From positions 528,817 through 592,816 of the forward strand of contig JAJFGB010000001.1 of the NCBI GenBank assembly GCA_021776335.1: 64,000 nt of DNA. The letters run 5' to 3'. Below are positions 44,156-54,408 of this stretch, in pieces. Source of the stretch: Hyphococcus sp. Its GTDB lineage: Bacteria; Pseudomonadota; Alphaproteobacteria; Caulobacterales; Parvularculaceae. Every line of letters starts with the position of its first letter. Position 1 is the first letter of the stretch. A model generated the notes under the pieces. It was not told the origin of the DNA. It did no database searches and saw only the letters and a list, made by a program, of their open reading frames with translations. A program made the position numbers and the translations under genes.

Positions 44156-44956
44156 GGATTTAACTCTCTGTGTATAATGGGCGGCGTTGGAGTGACGCCG
44201 TGTCCTCTATCCAGTTCATTAAAAAAGCAAGTACTAACACGCCCACACACACAATTTTACCATTCGCCAGGCGATTCGGGCGGCGCTTACACCGCAAATC
44301 CCTCACCGATTTCTCCGTGACGCCAACACAACTCCATGCTGAATACCCATAAGGGCGCAGATCAACTCGCTGCCATTCATAATTGATATTATTCCAATAA
44401 ATAGCGCTCGAGGTGAACTTAAAACCATGCAACAGAGCGGGCAGGCGCTTATCAAATATGAAATCTCCGAGCGATTCTGTTAGAGCAAGCGCTGCGCGGA
44501 CCTAAGACCAAGATGGGTGAACACAGGATGAAGCGGTCAATACTAAATAGGGACGCCCCTGCATCGCATCTCAAAAGAGAAATCATGCAACGGCGCTAAA
44601 TAGCGCAGAAGCCCAGCAGGTACCCGGCCCTGCCTGTCGTACGGAGCGACAAGAAGATTGCAAACCAATGCTCGGTAGCATCGCGGCGTTCACATGGATC
44701 AGCGGTAGGGGATATTCAAAAAAAATGAACACTCATCATTGATAATATTGCTTTTGCCATTTCCACGCTCTAGATGGCTGTCGTATTTGTGGCGTGCAAT
44801 TATTACGAGAATAAGTTTAGTAAAAATAGAATGCTGATTGTGCTCACCATTTTAAATGGCCTTGAAGTACCCAGGAAATTGATATAGCGTTTTAGCCTTA
44901 ACAGTTCGTGCGGTTGTCTGTTGAGGCAGCAGCTTGTTCTGGCCTGGGAGAGAGAA
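44156..44956 (+). other. 800-base stretch without a clear gene
   Basis: Both strands hold only short frames. The best is a minus-strand 90-codon frame at 44160-44432 with one hydrophobic stretch (GKIVCVGVLVLAFLMNWI), unsupported by a ribosome site. A 6-bp palindrome GCGCTA-AA-TAGCGC lies at 44593-44606. The last part before 44957 is AT-rich and may hold the promoter of the next gene. It looks like degenerate DNA at the border of the secretion island. Confidence 0.4.
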
Positions 44957-45553
44957 ATGGCAACGAACATCGCGAAAGCGATGAACCTTTCTGGCGAGCT
45001 GTCGATATCCAACATCGAGCAAAATGAAATTCTTCCCGATTTCGATGAAAGCGGTATGCTGCCGCCCTGGGCCGGCGATCTGACCGATGCAAAGCAACGG
45101 CATGTATCACCATACAACATTTCGATGAAGACATTTCGAGACAAGTTTGCCTGGGACGAAAAACGAAAATCTGTTGTGGACAGCTTGGACTTGTACCTCA
45201 ACGACCTTAATGCCGTGGGTGTGGATATCTCCTTTATCTGGATTGGCGGCAGCTTCGTTGAGCGACGGCCGGCGAGAGATCTTGATGTAATTGTTTTTTG
45301 CTATGTACATCACGAGTTTGAAAATTCCGATAGCATGCGCGCCTTTGCCGACGATCGACCTGAGTTATTTGATAAAGAATCCATAAAACGCGCATATGGG
45401 ATAGATGCCGGCTTTGTCATTCTTTCTAATCCGCCGGAACGGATCATTAAGCTGTCGATCTATTGGGGGCGTATATTCTCATCCTGCAGAAACAATACGC
45501 GCGCGAAAGGCTATGTAGAGATAGCGAAACAGCAATCAAGTGAGCGGTGGTGA
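44957..45553 (+). CDS. DUF6932-family nucleotidyltransferase-like protein
   Basis: A 198-aa protein. The segment ILPDFDESGMLPPWAGD with SPYNIS and RDKFAWDEKRK is the family opening. The nucleotidyltransferase core is IWIGGSFVERRPARDLDVIVF (in parts), with the GS and DxD signatures of the Pol-beta fold. ATG 44957 follows GGGAGAGAGAA; TTG 44921 is an upstream alternative. Such proteins are linked to toxin-antitoxin or defence settings, but no partner is seen here. Confidence 0.7.
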   Translation: MATNIAKAMNLSGELSISNIEQNEILPDFDESGMLPPWAGDLTDAKQRHVSPYNISMKTFRDKFAWDEKRKSVVDSLDLYLNDLNAVGVDISFIWIGGSFVERRPARDLDVIVFCYVHHEFENSDSMRAFADDRPELFDKESIKRAYGIDAGFVILSNPPERIIKLSIYWGRIFSSCRNNTRAKGYVEIAKQQSSERW

Positions 45554-45603
45554 CCATATTGCTCGAAATTAGAGGGTGACAATCGAGACGGATACAAAAA
45601 TGT

Positions 45604-45621
45604 ACGTCTGTGCACGGACGT
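45604..45621. promoter_or_regulatory. 18-bp imperfect palindrome upstream of the RTX region
   Basis: ACGTCTGTGCACGGACGT is symmetric at 16 of 18 positions around GTGCAC. A 20-bp-class operator is plausible. It is about 144 bases before the small membrane protein gene that precedes the first RTX gene. Confidence 0.35.
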
Positions 45622-45764
45622 TGAATGCGTCAGAGCTGTAAAAACATGGTTATGGCGCCATTGCTATTAGGCCGGCTGCATTGTGATCTTGTTTATAATT
45701 TAAAAAGAAGCCCACAAATGAAAGGTGAATGAGTTTCCGCATGCGTTCCATAAAAGGAGTAGAT

Positions 45765-45989
45765 ATGAAAAAATGGAATCTTATTTTAGCTCTTTCAATG
45801 GCTATTGTCTTGGCCGGATTATTCCTATTCATGAGCCGTGTTGATCCCGTTGCAGATACGACCATAGAGCTATTTGGAATAGCAACATCAGGCTCGGATG
45901 TTGTTATCGCTATTGGTTTGGTCTTTGTTGTCATGGCACTAGTACTGTTTGAGTTTATAGTGGCAAAGAACCGGGGCAAGAACAAATAG
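45765..45989 (+). CDS. Small membrane protein (74 aa) before the first RTX gene
   Basis: Two hydrophobic helices: WNLILALSMAIVLAGLFLFM and DVVIAIGLVFVVMALVLFEF, with a basic tail AKNRGKNK. ATG 45765 follows AAAGGAG at a good distance. It is 63 bases before the RTX gene and is likely in the same transcript. No family is recognised; an accessory to secretion is only a guess. Confidence 0.6.
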   Translation: MKKWNLILALSMAIVLAGLFLFMSRVDPVADTTIELFGIATSGSDVVIAIGLVFVVMALVLFEFIVAKNRGKNK

Positions 45990-46051
45990 GCGAGCACCAC
46001 CCAAAGGACGAGAGTGTGCAAATCCTAACGATCAATCAGAGGAAATAGAAA

Positions 46052-49000
46052 ATGGCAGGTGAGCCGGTTCCGTTAACAAGAATGCCCGCCGGAACAGCGA
46101 TCGGGATCATTATTGGTCAAATCACACCGGGAAAAGATTCTGGGACTTGGTATGATAAAGTCTTTTTGTTTGGCGGCTTGGCTATCTTGGGTATAACAAT
46201 TGTTGTCGGTTCAGTTCTGATTACAACTGGGGTAGTTGCTGGATTTGGTTTAGGGGTATTTGGTGCTATTGGTCTTGGATTGGGGTTTCTTGGAGTTTCA
46301 AGTGGATTTTGGATAAACGACAATATTATCGAGCCAAACCTGGGAAATTTCTTTGAAAAGACAGATGACCTAACTTCAGCGGAAGTTGGAGCAACAGTCG
46401 CCACTGATGGCTCTGTGTCAACAGAATCCAACGGCAGCGACTCCGATGGTGGATTAAATGGAGTGCCCTTCGATGATGTTAAGGATATCCAATTCGGAAC
46501 AGACTCCGGCGACGACGACGCCACATTTATAATTGGCGGCGCCATATCAGGCTCCGTCATCCGCATTCCGGGATCTCCAGGCGAAGGGGATTATCTCATT
46601 CGCGTTAATACGACCGACGTGCCAAGAATACAGGAGATCATTGATTGGGCGCTTGCAAATCGTGATCTGTTGGAGATTATTTCTAAAAACAATCTCACGC
46701 TCGAGGATATCATCAGTTCTGGTGATAGTGACGGCGGCGGCGGCGGCGGCAATTATAGTGTTACCACCGGCTTCCTGAGCGGCTTGAATTTTGGCACCGG
46801 CTCTGGCCGAACTGCGTCCACGTCGATTCAGGATATTCAAACCGCAGGGCCGCTCATTTTTGATCTCGACGGCGACGGGCTGGAATTACTGTCACTCGCA
46901 GAGGGTATACGGACATTTGACATTGATAATGACGGTTTTGTTGAGCCGCTGGCCTGGGTCGGTCCCGACGACGGCATTCTTGTTTACGATCAGGAAAATG
47001 ATGGCGACGTTACTGCTGTCGAAGAATTCGTATTCACGAGCTATGTAGCGGGTGCTCAAACTGACCTTGAGGGCCTGGCCTTTTTTGATACGAATGGTGA
47101 CGGCAATCTTAGCGCCGCAGATGCAGAATGGGTGAAATTCAAAATCTGGAAAGACGCTAATAGCGACGGTGTCGTCGACGCCGGTGAACTCCAGTCACTG
47201 TCTGCTCACGACGTAACGAATATTGATTTGGCAAGCGCAACGTCATCGATCGCCATTGCTGAAGGTAGTATCGTCAATGGCCAGACAAGCGCTGCTCGCT
47301 CATCCGGCCCGTCATTGGACGCTTATGATGTTGCCTTGAGGGGTTTGACATTGGGGTCGCGCTATATCTCGCTATCGAATGACGCAAGTCTTATTGATTT
47401 TGAGGGCGACGATACTGACATCCTCGACTGGACCGCAACAACAGCGTTGGTTTTCGACCTTGGTGTCACATCTCACGCCGGCCATTCAAATTTTGCAGGG
47501 GTCATTGGCGGTGTTGGTGATGATACCCTCACCATAAGCTTGACGACGGGCGGTGGTGTCGCCGGCGCCGAAGGTGCAGATTCTCTCGTTGGCGGGGTGG
47601 GCGATGACATCCTTGACGGCGGCGATGGCGCAGACACGTTGATCGGCGGTGCAGGTGACGACACACTGTTTATCGATGCTGACGATGTTCTTATCGATGG
47701 CGGCGCCGGACATGATGTATTGATTGCAGCAAGCGGCGTGGCGTTGTCACTTAGCCTTAATACTGTAAATGCGGAGGGCGCACACGGCAGCAGCGGTAAC
47801 GACAATTTATCCTATGTCGGAACCGCGGACATTCTCCTTCTGGGCCAGGGTGGTGCGGACACTTTGACCGCCGACGCTGGCGATGACCTGCTTGAGGGGC
47901 ACGGCGGCAATGACAGCCTGACGAGTGGCGCCGGTGAAGATATCGTCGATGGCGGTGGCGGTAACGACGTGATCGATGCCGGCGGCGGGGATGACGTTTT
48001 GACCGGTGGGACCGGCGCTGACACTTTAATTGGCGGTATCGGTGATGATTTTTTTACCTTTAGTCGAGGCGACGGCGTTGACCAGGTCACCGATGTTGGC
48101 GGCGCCGCGGATGCGCTGATTTTCGGCTTTGAGATCGACCCGGATCAACTACTCGTCAAGCTTGTCGGCAATGATCTGGTAGTCGGGATAACCGACCCAG
48201 ATGCGCCGGGAACAACGTTCGCTAATCTTGCGGACAAAATCACGATCAAGAGTTGGGCAACACTTTCCAATAGAATTGAATCGTTTGTTTTTTCATCTAA
48301 TGGATTTCAGCTTGAAGCATGGTCAATTGACAATTGGCTCGCGGGAGACAATGGCGCTGACGCGCTGACGGCGATTGGCGCCGGATCCTGGTGGATCAAT
48401 GGCGGTGATGGCGCCGACACAATTATTATCAGTTCAACAGCAGACGGCTCGTTGATTTTTGGTGGCCTCGGAAACGATACGCTTACTTCAAATGCCACCG
48501 ACTCAACACTCGTTGGTGGTGCAGGCAATGACACACTCCAGGCAGGATCAGGTATTGGCGGGCAAACATACATTGGCGGCGAGGGCGGAGATTTTATTCA
48601 ACCAAACGGCACCGGCAACAATGTCATCATTTACTCCGCGAACGGTGGGGCAGATGCAGTCGGCACTCTTCGCTCAACCGACAACATTATTTTTGGGGCG
48701 GAATTCTCACTCGAGGACCTCATTGTCTCGAAGGTGGGCGAGCAACTCACCATTGGCGTATTTGATCCGAATAGCCCAGACACATTAGCTCACAATGCCG
48801 TAAATCGAATCAAACTTCTAAACTACTTTGACTCCCTCGGCGGCAGTACCATCAGCGTCGCGGGCGAATTTTCAATCGACAACATCGGTCATGTTCAAAC
48901 CGGCAATCAACTTAACAATACATATACCGGCTTGGCGACAGCCAATAACTGGCTGGTGGGTCTGGGCGGGGCCGACAGTCTTACTGGCGGTACTTTCAAA

Positions 49001-51070
49001 GACATTCTGGTTGGCGGCGCCGGCAATGATGACCTTCGCGGTAAAAGTGGCGATGACACGCTGTATGGTGGCGACGGTAATGACAGCCTGCGCGGTGAGA
49101 ATGGTAACGACACGCTTTATGGCGGTGCTGGCGATGACAGCCTTTATGGCGGCGACGGCTCTGACGTGCTTCATGGCGGTGCTGGCGCCAATCTTCTGAA
49201 TGGAAGTCAAGGCGCGGACACTTATTATGTAGGGTCTGAAGCCGCTAATTCTCAGATCACGGAGTTTGGCGGGGACGCAGACCAGACCATTATTGACCGG
49301 ATCATTTTTGAAGATGTTTCAAGTGTTTCTGATTTCAAAGCCTGGCACGCTGGCGATTCGCTTTATTTCAGTGACAATTTGGGCGGCAATGCCGGATATG
49401 TTTATAACCATTTCCATTCAACAGAAACGTTCCGGCGTATTGAAGAAATAGAATTCGCTGACGGATCAATATTCAAAGTAGATAGCGACCTCACCGGGGG
49501 AAGCGGCAATGACATCGTCGTCGGCGACAATGCCATCAATTCACTTCACGGCAATGACGGGAATGATGTGTTGTTTGCCAATAACGGTGATGACAGCCTA
49601 CGCGGCGAAAATGGTAACGACACGCTTCATGGTGGTGCAGGCGATGACAGTCTTTATGGCGGTGACGGCGCGGACATGCTCTATGGCGGTGCAGGCGTCA
49701 ATCTTCTGAATGGGAGCCGGGGCGCGGACACTTATTATGTAGGGTCTGAAGCCGCTAATTCTCAGATCACGGAGTTTGGCGGGGACGCAGACCAGACCAT
49801 TATTGACCGGATCATTTTTGAAGATGTTTCAAGTGTTTCTGATTTCAAAGCGTGGCACGCTGGCAATTCGTTATATTTCAGCGATAATTTGGGCGGCAAT
49901 GCCGGGTATGTTTATAACCACTTTCATTCAACAGAAACGTTCCGTCGTATCGAAGAAATAAAATTCGCTGACGGATCGATATTCAAAGTAGATAGCGACC
50001 TCACCGGGGGAAGCGGCAATGACATCGTCGTCGGCGATAATGCCATCAATACACTTAACGGCAATGATGGGAATGACGCGTTGTTTGCCAATGGCGGTGA
50101 TGACAGCCTTTATGGCGGCGCAGGCGCGGACACGCTTGACGGCGGCGCAGGCGCCAATATTCTGGCTGGAAGTCAAGGCGCGGACACTTATTATGTAGGG
50201 TCTGAAGCCGCTAATTCTCTGATCAGCGAGTTTGCCGGCGACGCTGACCAGTCGATCATCGACCGAATTTTATTCGGCGATATCGCAAATGTTTCTGACT
50301 TTAAGACATGGCACACAGGCAACTCGCTCTATTTCAGCGACGGTTTAGGCGGTAATGCTGGCCGTGTTTATAATCACTTCCATTCAACAGAGACGTTCCG
50401 GCGTATTGAAGAAATAGAATTCGCTGACGGATCGATATTCCAACTAGATAGCGATCTCACCGGGGGGGGCGGCAATGACATCGTCGTCGGCGACGACGCC
50501 ATAAATGTGCTTCATGGCAATGATGGCGATGACGCGTTGTTTGCCAATGGCGGCGATGACACAGTTCAAGGTGGAGGTGGCGCGGACACGCTTGACGGCG
50601 GCGCGGGGGTTGATACGGCAGACTATAGTGATGCGTCGGACAGCGTGACGGTGCGGTTATGGAACGGAACCGGGACCGGGAATATTGCGGCAGGCGATAC
50701 CCTTGCGAACTTTGAAAACATTATCGGCTCATCCTTCAATGATGCGCTGGTTGGCGCAAATGGAGCAAACAATGTTTTGTCCGGCGGCGCGGGCAACGAC
50801 TTTCTGGCGGGGCTTACCGGCGATGACACATTCATTTTCGCATCAAGCGACGACATAGACACGATTGACGATTTTACTCCCGGCATGGGTACTGACGATG
50901 TCATCGCACTTTCCGGGTTCGGCGCGAGCTTCGACACATTTACGGAAGTCTTCAACGCCGCAACCGAGAGCGGCGGGAACACAACCATTGACTTCGGCAG
51001 TGGCGATATGCTGATCCTCACCGGTGTCGCTAAAGCGGACCTCCATCAGGATGATTTTCTGTTTGCCTAG
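46052..51070 (+). CDS. Giant RTX protein 1 (1672 aa), T1SS substrate
   Basis: Calcium-binding repeat protein. Order: two hydrophobic segments near the N-terminus (about residues 33-90), unusual for a T1SS substrate. An EF-hand-like FDLDGDGLEL region follows (about 265-400), then nonapeptide GGxGxDxxx blocks from about 500. A hemolysin-related domain lies near 680-750 (DKITIKSWATLSNRIESFVF). Three repeats of a YYVGSEAANSQITEFGGDAD module run to about 1490. The terminal region ends SGDMLILTGVAKADLHQDDF (then LFA). The end matches the next RTX protein and is the likely secretion signal. Upstream of transporter genes. Confidence 0.9.
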   Translation: MAGEPVPLTRMPAGTAIGIIIGQITPGKDSGTWYDKVFLFGGLAILGITIVVGSVLITTGVVAGFGLGVFGAIGLGLGFLGVSSGFWINDNIIEPNLGNFFEKTDDLTSAEVGATVATDGSVSTESNGSDSDGGLNGVPFDDVKDIQFGTDSGDDDATFIIGGAISGSVIRIPGSPGEGDYLIRVNTTDVPRIQEIIDWALANRDLLEIISKNNLTLEDIISSGDSDGGGGGGNYSVTTGFLSGLNFGTGSGRTASTSIQDIQTAGPLIFDLDGDGLELLSLAEGIRTFDIDNDGFVEPLAWVGPDDGILVYDQENDGDVTAVEEFVFTSYVAGAQTDLEGLAFFDTNGDGNLSAADAEWVKFKIWKDANSDGVVDAGELQSLSAHDVTNIDLASATSSIAIAEGSIVNGQTSAARSSGPSLDAYDVALRGLTLGSRYISLSNDASLIDFEGDDTDILDWTATTALVFDLGVTSHAGHSNFAGVIGGVGDDTLTISLTTGGGVAGAEGADSLVGGVGDDILDGGDGADTLIGGAGDDTLFIDADDVLIDGGAGHDVLIAASGVALSLSLNTVNAEGAHGSSGNDNLSYVGTADILLLGQGGADTLTADAGDDLLEGHGGNDSLTSGAGEDIVDGGGGNDVIDAGGGDDVLTGGTGADTLIGGIGDDFFTFSRGDGVDQVTDVGGAADALIFGFEIDPDQLLVKLVGNDLVVGITDPDAPGTTFANLADKITIKSWATLSNRIESFVFSSNGFQLEAWSIDNWLAGDNGADALTAIGAGSWWINGGDGADTIIISSTADGSLIFGGLGNDTLTSNATDSTLVGGAGNDTLQAGSGIGGQTYIGGEGGDFIQPNGTGNNVIIYSANGGADAVGTLRSTDNIIFGAEFSLEDLIVSKVGEQLTIGVFDPNSPDTLAHNAVNRIKLLNYFDSLGGSTISVAGEFSIDNIGHVQTGNQLNNTYTGLATANNWLVGLGGADSLTGGTFKDILVGGAGNDDLRGKSGDDTLYGGDGNDSLRGENGNDTLYGGAGDDSLYGGDGSDVLHGGAGANLLNGSQGADTYYVGSEAANSQITEFGGDADQTIIDRIIFEDVSSVSDFKAWHAGDSLYFSDNLGGNAGYVYNHFHSTETFRRIEEIEFADGSIFKVDSDLTGGSGNDIVVGDNAINSLHGNDGNDVLFANNGDDSLRGENGNDTLHGGAGDDSLYGGDGADMLYGGAGVNLLNGSRGADTYYVGSEAANSQITEFGGDADQTIIDRIIFEDVSSVSDFKAWHAGNSLYFSDNLGGNAGYVYNHFHSTETFRRIEEIKFADGSIFKVDSDLTGGSGNDIVVGDNAINTLNGNDGNDALFANGGDDSLYGGAGADTLDGGAGANILAGSQGADTYYVGSEAANSLISEFAGDADQSIIDRILFGDIANVSDFKTWHTGNSLYFSDGLGGNAGRVYNHFHSTETFRRIEEIEFADGSIFQLDSDLTGGGGNDIVVGDDAINVLHGNDGDDALFANGGDDTVQGGGGADTLDGGAGVDTADYSDASDSVTVRLWNGTGTGNIAAGDTLANFENIIGSSFNDALVGANGANNVLSGGAGNDFLAGLTGDDTFIFASSDDIDTIDDFTPGMGTDDVIALSGFGASFDTFTEVFNAATESGGNTTIDFGSGDMLILTGVAKADLHQDDFLFA
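49211..50560 (+). repeat. Three long in-frame repeats in RTX protein 1
   Basis: The module beginning GGCGCGGACACTTATTATGT recurs at 49211, 49721 and 50177, i.e. 510 and 456 bases apart. Copies 1 and 2 are almost identical over the whole unit. All start with GADTYYVGSEAANS. Confidence 0.85.
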
Positions 51071-51311
51071 TTAGCAAGACAAATGGTTAATTTGGAAAGC
51101 CGCCACAATCTGACCCCGATCTGGCATGTATATTGATGTATTGCTGCCTGATTGGGTGACGGCTGGCTCTCATTCCACGCGAAAACTTGCCAGCTATTAC
51201 AAGTAGTTGTTTCAATAAAGAGATTGCGCCAGCCATATAAGATGTTAGTTTTCGGGGCTGGCCGTCAGGGAAATGGCCTGTTCTGGCGAGGTTGGGGGCA
51301 GTTGGGCGCAT

Positions 51312-53078
51312 ATGGCGGGAGTATTACCGCAATCAGGATTGACGAATGCCGATGGCGCCAAGGGTCTTTTGCCCGAGGCGATTAAGGCTGCGCGCCGTTT
51401 GCTCATTCATGCTGGCGTGCTGAGCTTCTTCGTCAACATCTTAATGCTGACCGGCCCGCTCTATATGCTCCAGATCTATGACCGGGTTTTATCAAGCCGC
51501 TCATATGAAACGCTGGTGGTGATCACCATCCTCACCCTTGGGCTGTTTGCCACAATGGCAGTTCTCGACTTTACGCGCGGCGCGCTGCTCTCCCGCGCCG
51601 GGGATGCATTCGAGGCGAAGTTGAAGGGAACGACTTTTGACCGAACCATGGATGCATCATTAGCGGGCGTGCCTGCTGCCGAGCAGCCGCTCAGAGATCT
51701 GCGGCAGATACGCATGTTTGTTGGCAGTCCGGCGCTAACCGCTGTCTTCGATGCGCCATGGACACCGCTCTTTTTAGCCATCGTCTTTATGATGCACTGG
51801 CTGTTAGGCCTGGTTGCTATCGCCGGATTGATTGTCCTTTTGATCCTGGCCGTTATCAACGAACGCACATCCCGGACGTCTAACGCGTCCGCACAGGGTA
51901 TGGCGGCACAGGCGGACAGGCTGGCTGTCGCAACGTTGAGAAATGCCGCCGCCGCTGAAGCCATGGGCATGCGGGCGATTCTTAAAAAACGCTGGCTTGG
52001 CGTGAGCGAAAACGCCAATGATCACAATGTAAACGCCACGGACCGGATCGGCGGCTTAACCGCTGTTTCAAAAGCAGCGCGTTTATTTCTTCAGTCGGCG
52101 ATCCTCGGGACCGGCGCCTTACTCGCCATTCAGGGTATTGTTACACCCGGCGTGATGATTGCAGCCTCGATCATTACCGGTCGTGCGCTGGCGCCGATCG
52201 AAATCGTTACAGGCCAATGGAAGAATTTCGCACTGACGGCGTCTTCCTATAAAAGGCTTGCCAGCTTTGTCGGCGATGCAACCGAGGCGCCCGCCCGCAC
52301 CAGCTTGCCGGCGCCAAAAGGCGCGCTCGGTGTCGATCGACTTTATTGCCAGCCGGGCGCGGCGAAGAAGCCAGTGCTCAAGGGCGTTAGTTTTGTGCTG
52401 GAAGCGGGTGAAGCGCTCGGCATTATCGGTCCAAGCGCTGCCGGTAAGTCGACTTTGGCGCGCGCGCTTGTCGGTGTTGAACGCGCATTCTCTGGCGAAG
52501 TGCGCCTGGACGGCGCTAATATGGCCCATTGGGATCCGGATGCGCTGGGGCAATTCATTGGTTTCCTGCCTCAGGAAGTCGAACTCTTTGCGGGAACGGC
52601 AGCCGAAAACATTTCACGCTTTGCCGAAGAGCCAAGCTCTGAAAATATCATCGCTGCTGCTGAGGCTGCTGGCGCCAATGAGATGGTCTTAAGTTTTCCT
52701 GACGGCTATGACACAGAAATTGGAGAGCGCGGTCAGTATTTGTCGGCTGGTCAGCGCCAACGGCTGGGGCTCGCCCGGGCGCTTTACGGCGATCCCGCAC
52801 TGGTTGTTCTTGATGAACCCAACGCCAATCTTGACGCAGAAGGCGATGCAGCGCTTGCAAAAGCGGTGCAAGGCCTGAAAGCAAAAGGCGCAACGACGAT
52901 CATTGTCGCCCATCGCCCATCGGCAATCGCTTTTGTTGATAAACTCCTGCTGCTTTCCGATGGCGAAGTGCGGGCGTTCGGGCCGCGCGATGAAATTTTG
53001 AAACAGCTGGCTCCAAAACAAGTTGAGCCTTTTAAAGGCAATCCAAGCGCCTATGATCGCTTGAAGGCTGAACCATGA
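51312..53078 (+). CDS. Type I secretion ABC transporter (PrtD/HasD type)
   Basis: Exporter ATPase/permease for RTX proteins. Membrane domain (about residues 1-310) with FFVNILMLTGPLYMLQIYDRV and SRSYETLVVIT, then the nucleotide-binding domain: Walker A GPSAAGKST (about 373), signature LSAGQRQRLGLARA, Walker B LVVLDEPNANLD, and H-loop VAHRP. No peptidase C39 domain. ATG 51312 is chosen; 51273 adds 13 residues. It overlaps the HlyD gene by 4 nt. Confidence 0.93.
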   Translation: MAGVLPQSGLTNADGAKGLLPEAIKAARRLLIHAGVLSFFVNILMLTGPLYMLQIYDRVLSSRSYETLVVITILTLGLFATMAVLDFTRGALLSRAGDAFEAKLKGTTFDRTMDASLAGVPAAEQPLRDLRQIRMFVGSPALTAVFDAPWTPLFLAIVFMMHWLLGLVAIAGLIVLLILAVINERTSRTSNASAQGMAAQADRLAVATLRNAAAAEAMGMRAILKKRWLGVSENANDHNVNATDRIGGLTAVSKAARLFLQSAILGTGALLAIQGIVTPGVMIAASIITGRALAPIEIVTGQWKNFALTASSYKRLASFVGDATEAPARTSLPAPKGALGVDRLYCQPGAAKKPVLKGVSFVLEAGEALGIIGPSAAGKSTLARALVGVERAFSGEVRLDGANMAHWDPDALGQFIGFLPQEVELFAGTAAENISRFAEEPSSENIIAAAEAAGANEMVLSFPDGYDTEIGERGQYLSAGQRQRLGLARALYGDPALVVLDEPNANLDAEGDAALAKAVQGLKAKGATTIIVAHRPSAIAFVDKLLLLSDGEVRAFGPRDEILKQLAPKQVEPFKGNPSAYDRLKAEP

Positions 53079-54397
53079 CAATTGCCCCGCAATCAGATCA
53101 TCAAAAGCCGGCGGCGGCCGGGTTTTTTATAAAGCTGGGTTTCGGCATGGTCGCCGCAGTGTTTGGCGGCATTGCGTTTTGGTCTTTCGTCGCCCCGATC
53201 AGCGGGGCTGTGGTTGCCTCCGGCCAGGTCGTTGTTGAAAGCAATCGTAAAGCAATCCAGCATCTGGAAGGCGGCGTCATTGGCGAAATCCTGGTCCGTG
53301 AAAGTCAGCATGTTGAAAAGGGCGAAATCATTGCGCGCCTTGAAGACGTAACCCAATCCGCCAATGTCGCCCTTATTGATGGCCAGCTTACGGAGCTTTA
53401 CGCCCGCAGAGCGCGACTGGAAGCGGAGCGGGATTTGGCCCCGGAAATGGCGCCGCCGCGCGGGGTTTCTGCTATTCTCGGCTCAGCGGCGCTTGGCGAA
53501 AAGCTTGCCGGTCAGAAGCGGTTATTGGAAGCGCGCCGAACGACCCGGACGACGCAAACTGCCTTGCTGGGCGAGCGGGCCGTTCAACAGGAAGAGCGCA
53601 TTTTGGGATTTCAGGCGCAGATCCGTTCGCTCCGTGATCAAAAACGCCTGATTGATGAAGAACTCGAAGGCGTGCGTGAACTCCATGAGAAAGGCTATGC
53701 CCCAAAGACGCGGTTGCGCGAACTCGAGCGCGAAGAAAAGCGCCTCGGCGGCGAGCGCGGCGCATTGCGCGCCGGCGTTGCGGAAGCGCACAGCATTATC
53801 GCTGAGGCGAAGCTGGAGATTGAACGCCTGAAAGAGGCCGGACGCGAAGAGGCGATTATGGAATTGCGCGATGCTGAGGTCTCGCTTGCTGAGCTTGAAG
53901 AGCGCCGCATCGCTGCCCTGGACAGCTTACGCCGGACCGAGATCAGAGCGCCGCAATCCGGCAGAGTGCTCGGCCTTTCCGTGCATACTATCGGCGGCGT
54001 GATCGCGCCGGGCGCGGCACTGATGGAAATCGTTCCCGACGGCGATCGCCTGCAGGTGGCGGCGCGGGTTGCGCCGCAGGATATCGACAAGGTGCGGGCC
54101 GGGCAGGAAACATTGGTCAGATTTTCAGCATTCGGTTCCCGGAGAACGCCGGAAGCAAATGGCGTCGTCAAACATGTCTCTGCCGACAGCCGTATCGATG
54201 AAGCCATTGGTGTGACCTATTATCTCGTGATTGTAGAGATTCCCGAAGGTGAGGCGCTTTCGGGCATCTTGAACGGTGAGATGCTTGTGCCCGGCATGCC
54301 GGTCGAAGCTTTTATCCGTACGGGATCAAAGCCGGCGATTGCCTATATCTTAAAGCCATTGACGGACTCGCTCGCGCGATCATTGCGTGAGGACTAG
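53075..54397 (+). CDS. HlyD-family type I secretion membrane-fusion protein
   Basis: A 440-aa periplasmic adaptor linking the ABC exporter to an outer-membrane TolC-type channel. Seen: one N-terminal anchor, then SGAVVASGQVVVESNRKAIQ (lipoyl entry) and QHLEGGVIGEILVRESQHV. Long coiled coils occupy about 95-290, then RRTEIRAPQSGRVLGLSVHT and APQDIDKVRAGQETLVRFSA. No TolC gene is in the window. Confidence 0.93.
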   Translation: MTIAPQSDHQKPAAAGFFIKLGFGMVAAVFGGIAFWSFVAPISGAVVASGQVVVESNRKAIQHLEGGVIGEILVRESQHVEKGEIIARLEDVTQSANVALIDGQLTELYARRARLEAERDLAPEMAPPRGVSAILGSAALGEKLAGQKRLLEARRTTRTTQTALLGERAVQQEERILGFQAQIRSLRDQKRLIDEELEGVRELHEKGYAPKTRLRELEREEKRLGGERGALRAGVAEAHSIIAEAKLEIERLKEAGREEAIMELRDAEVSLAELEERRIAALDSLRRTEIRAPQSGRVLGLSVHTIGGVIAPGAALMEIVPDGDRLQVAARVAPQDIDKVRAGQETLVRFSAFGSRRTPEANGVVKHVSADSRIDEAIGVTYYLVIVEIPEGEALSGILNGEMLVPGMPVEAFIRTGSKPAIAYILKPLTDSLARSLRED

Positions 54398-54408
54398 CGG
54401 CTAGATTG

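Noticed and set aside
44160..44432. Minus-strand 90-codon frame with one hydrophobic stretch
   Set aside because: No ribosome site, no homology I recognise and odd composition; listed only in the gap entry.
47473..48573. Long minus-strand open frames opposite the RTX genes
   Set aside because: They are antisense shadows of biased GGC/GAC codons in RTX repeats, rich in Ser/Pro/Ala with no domains or ribosome sites.
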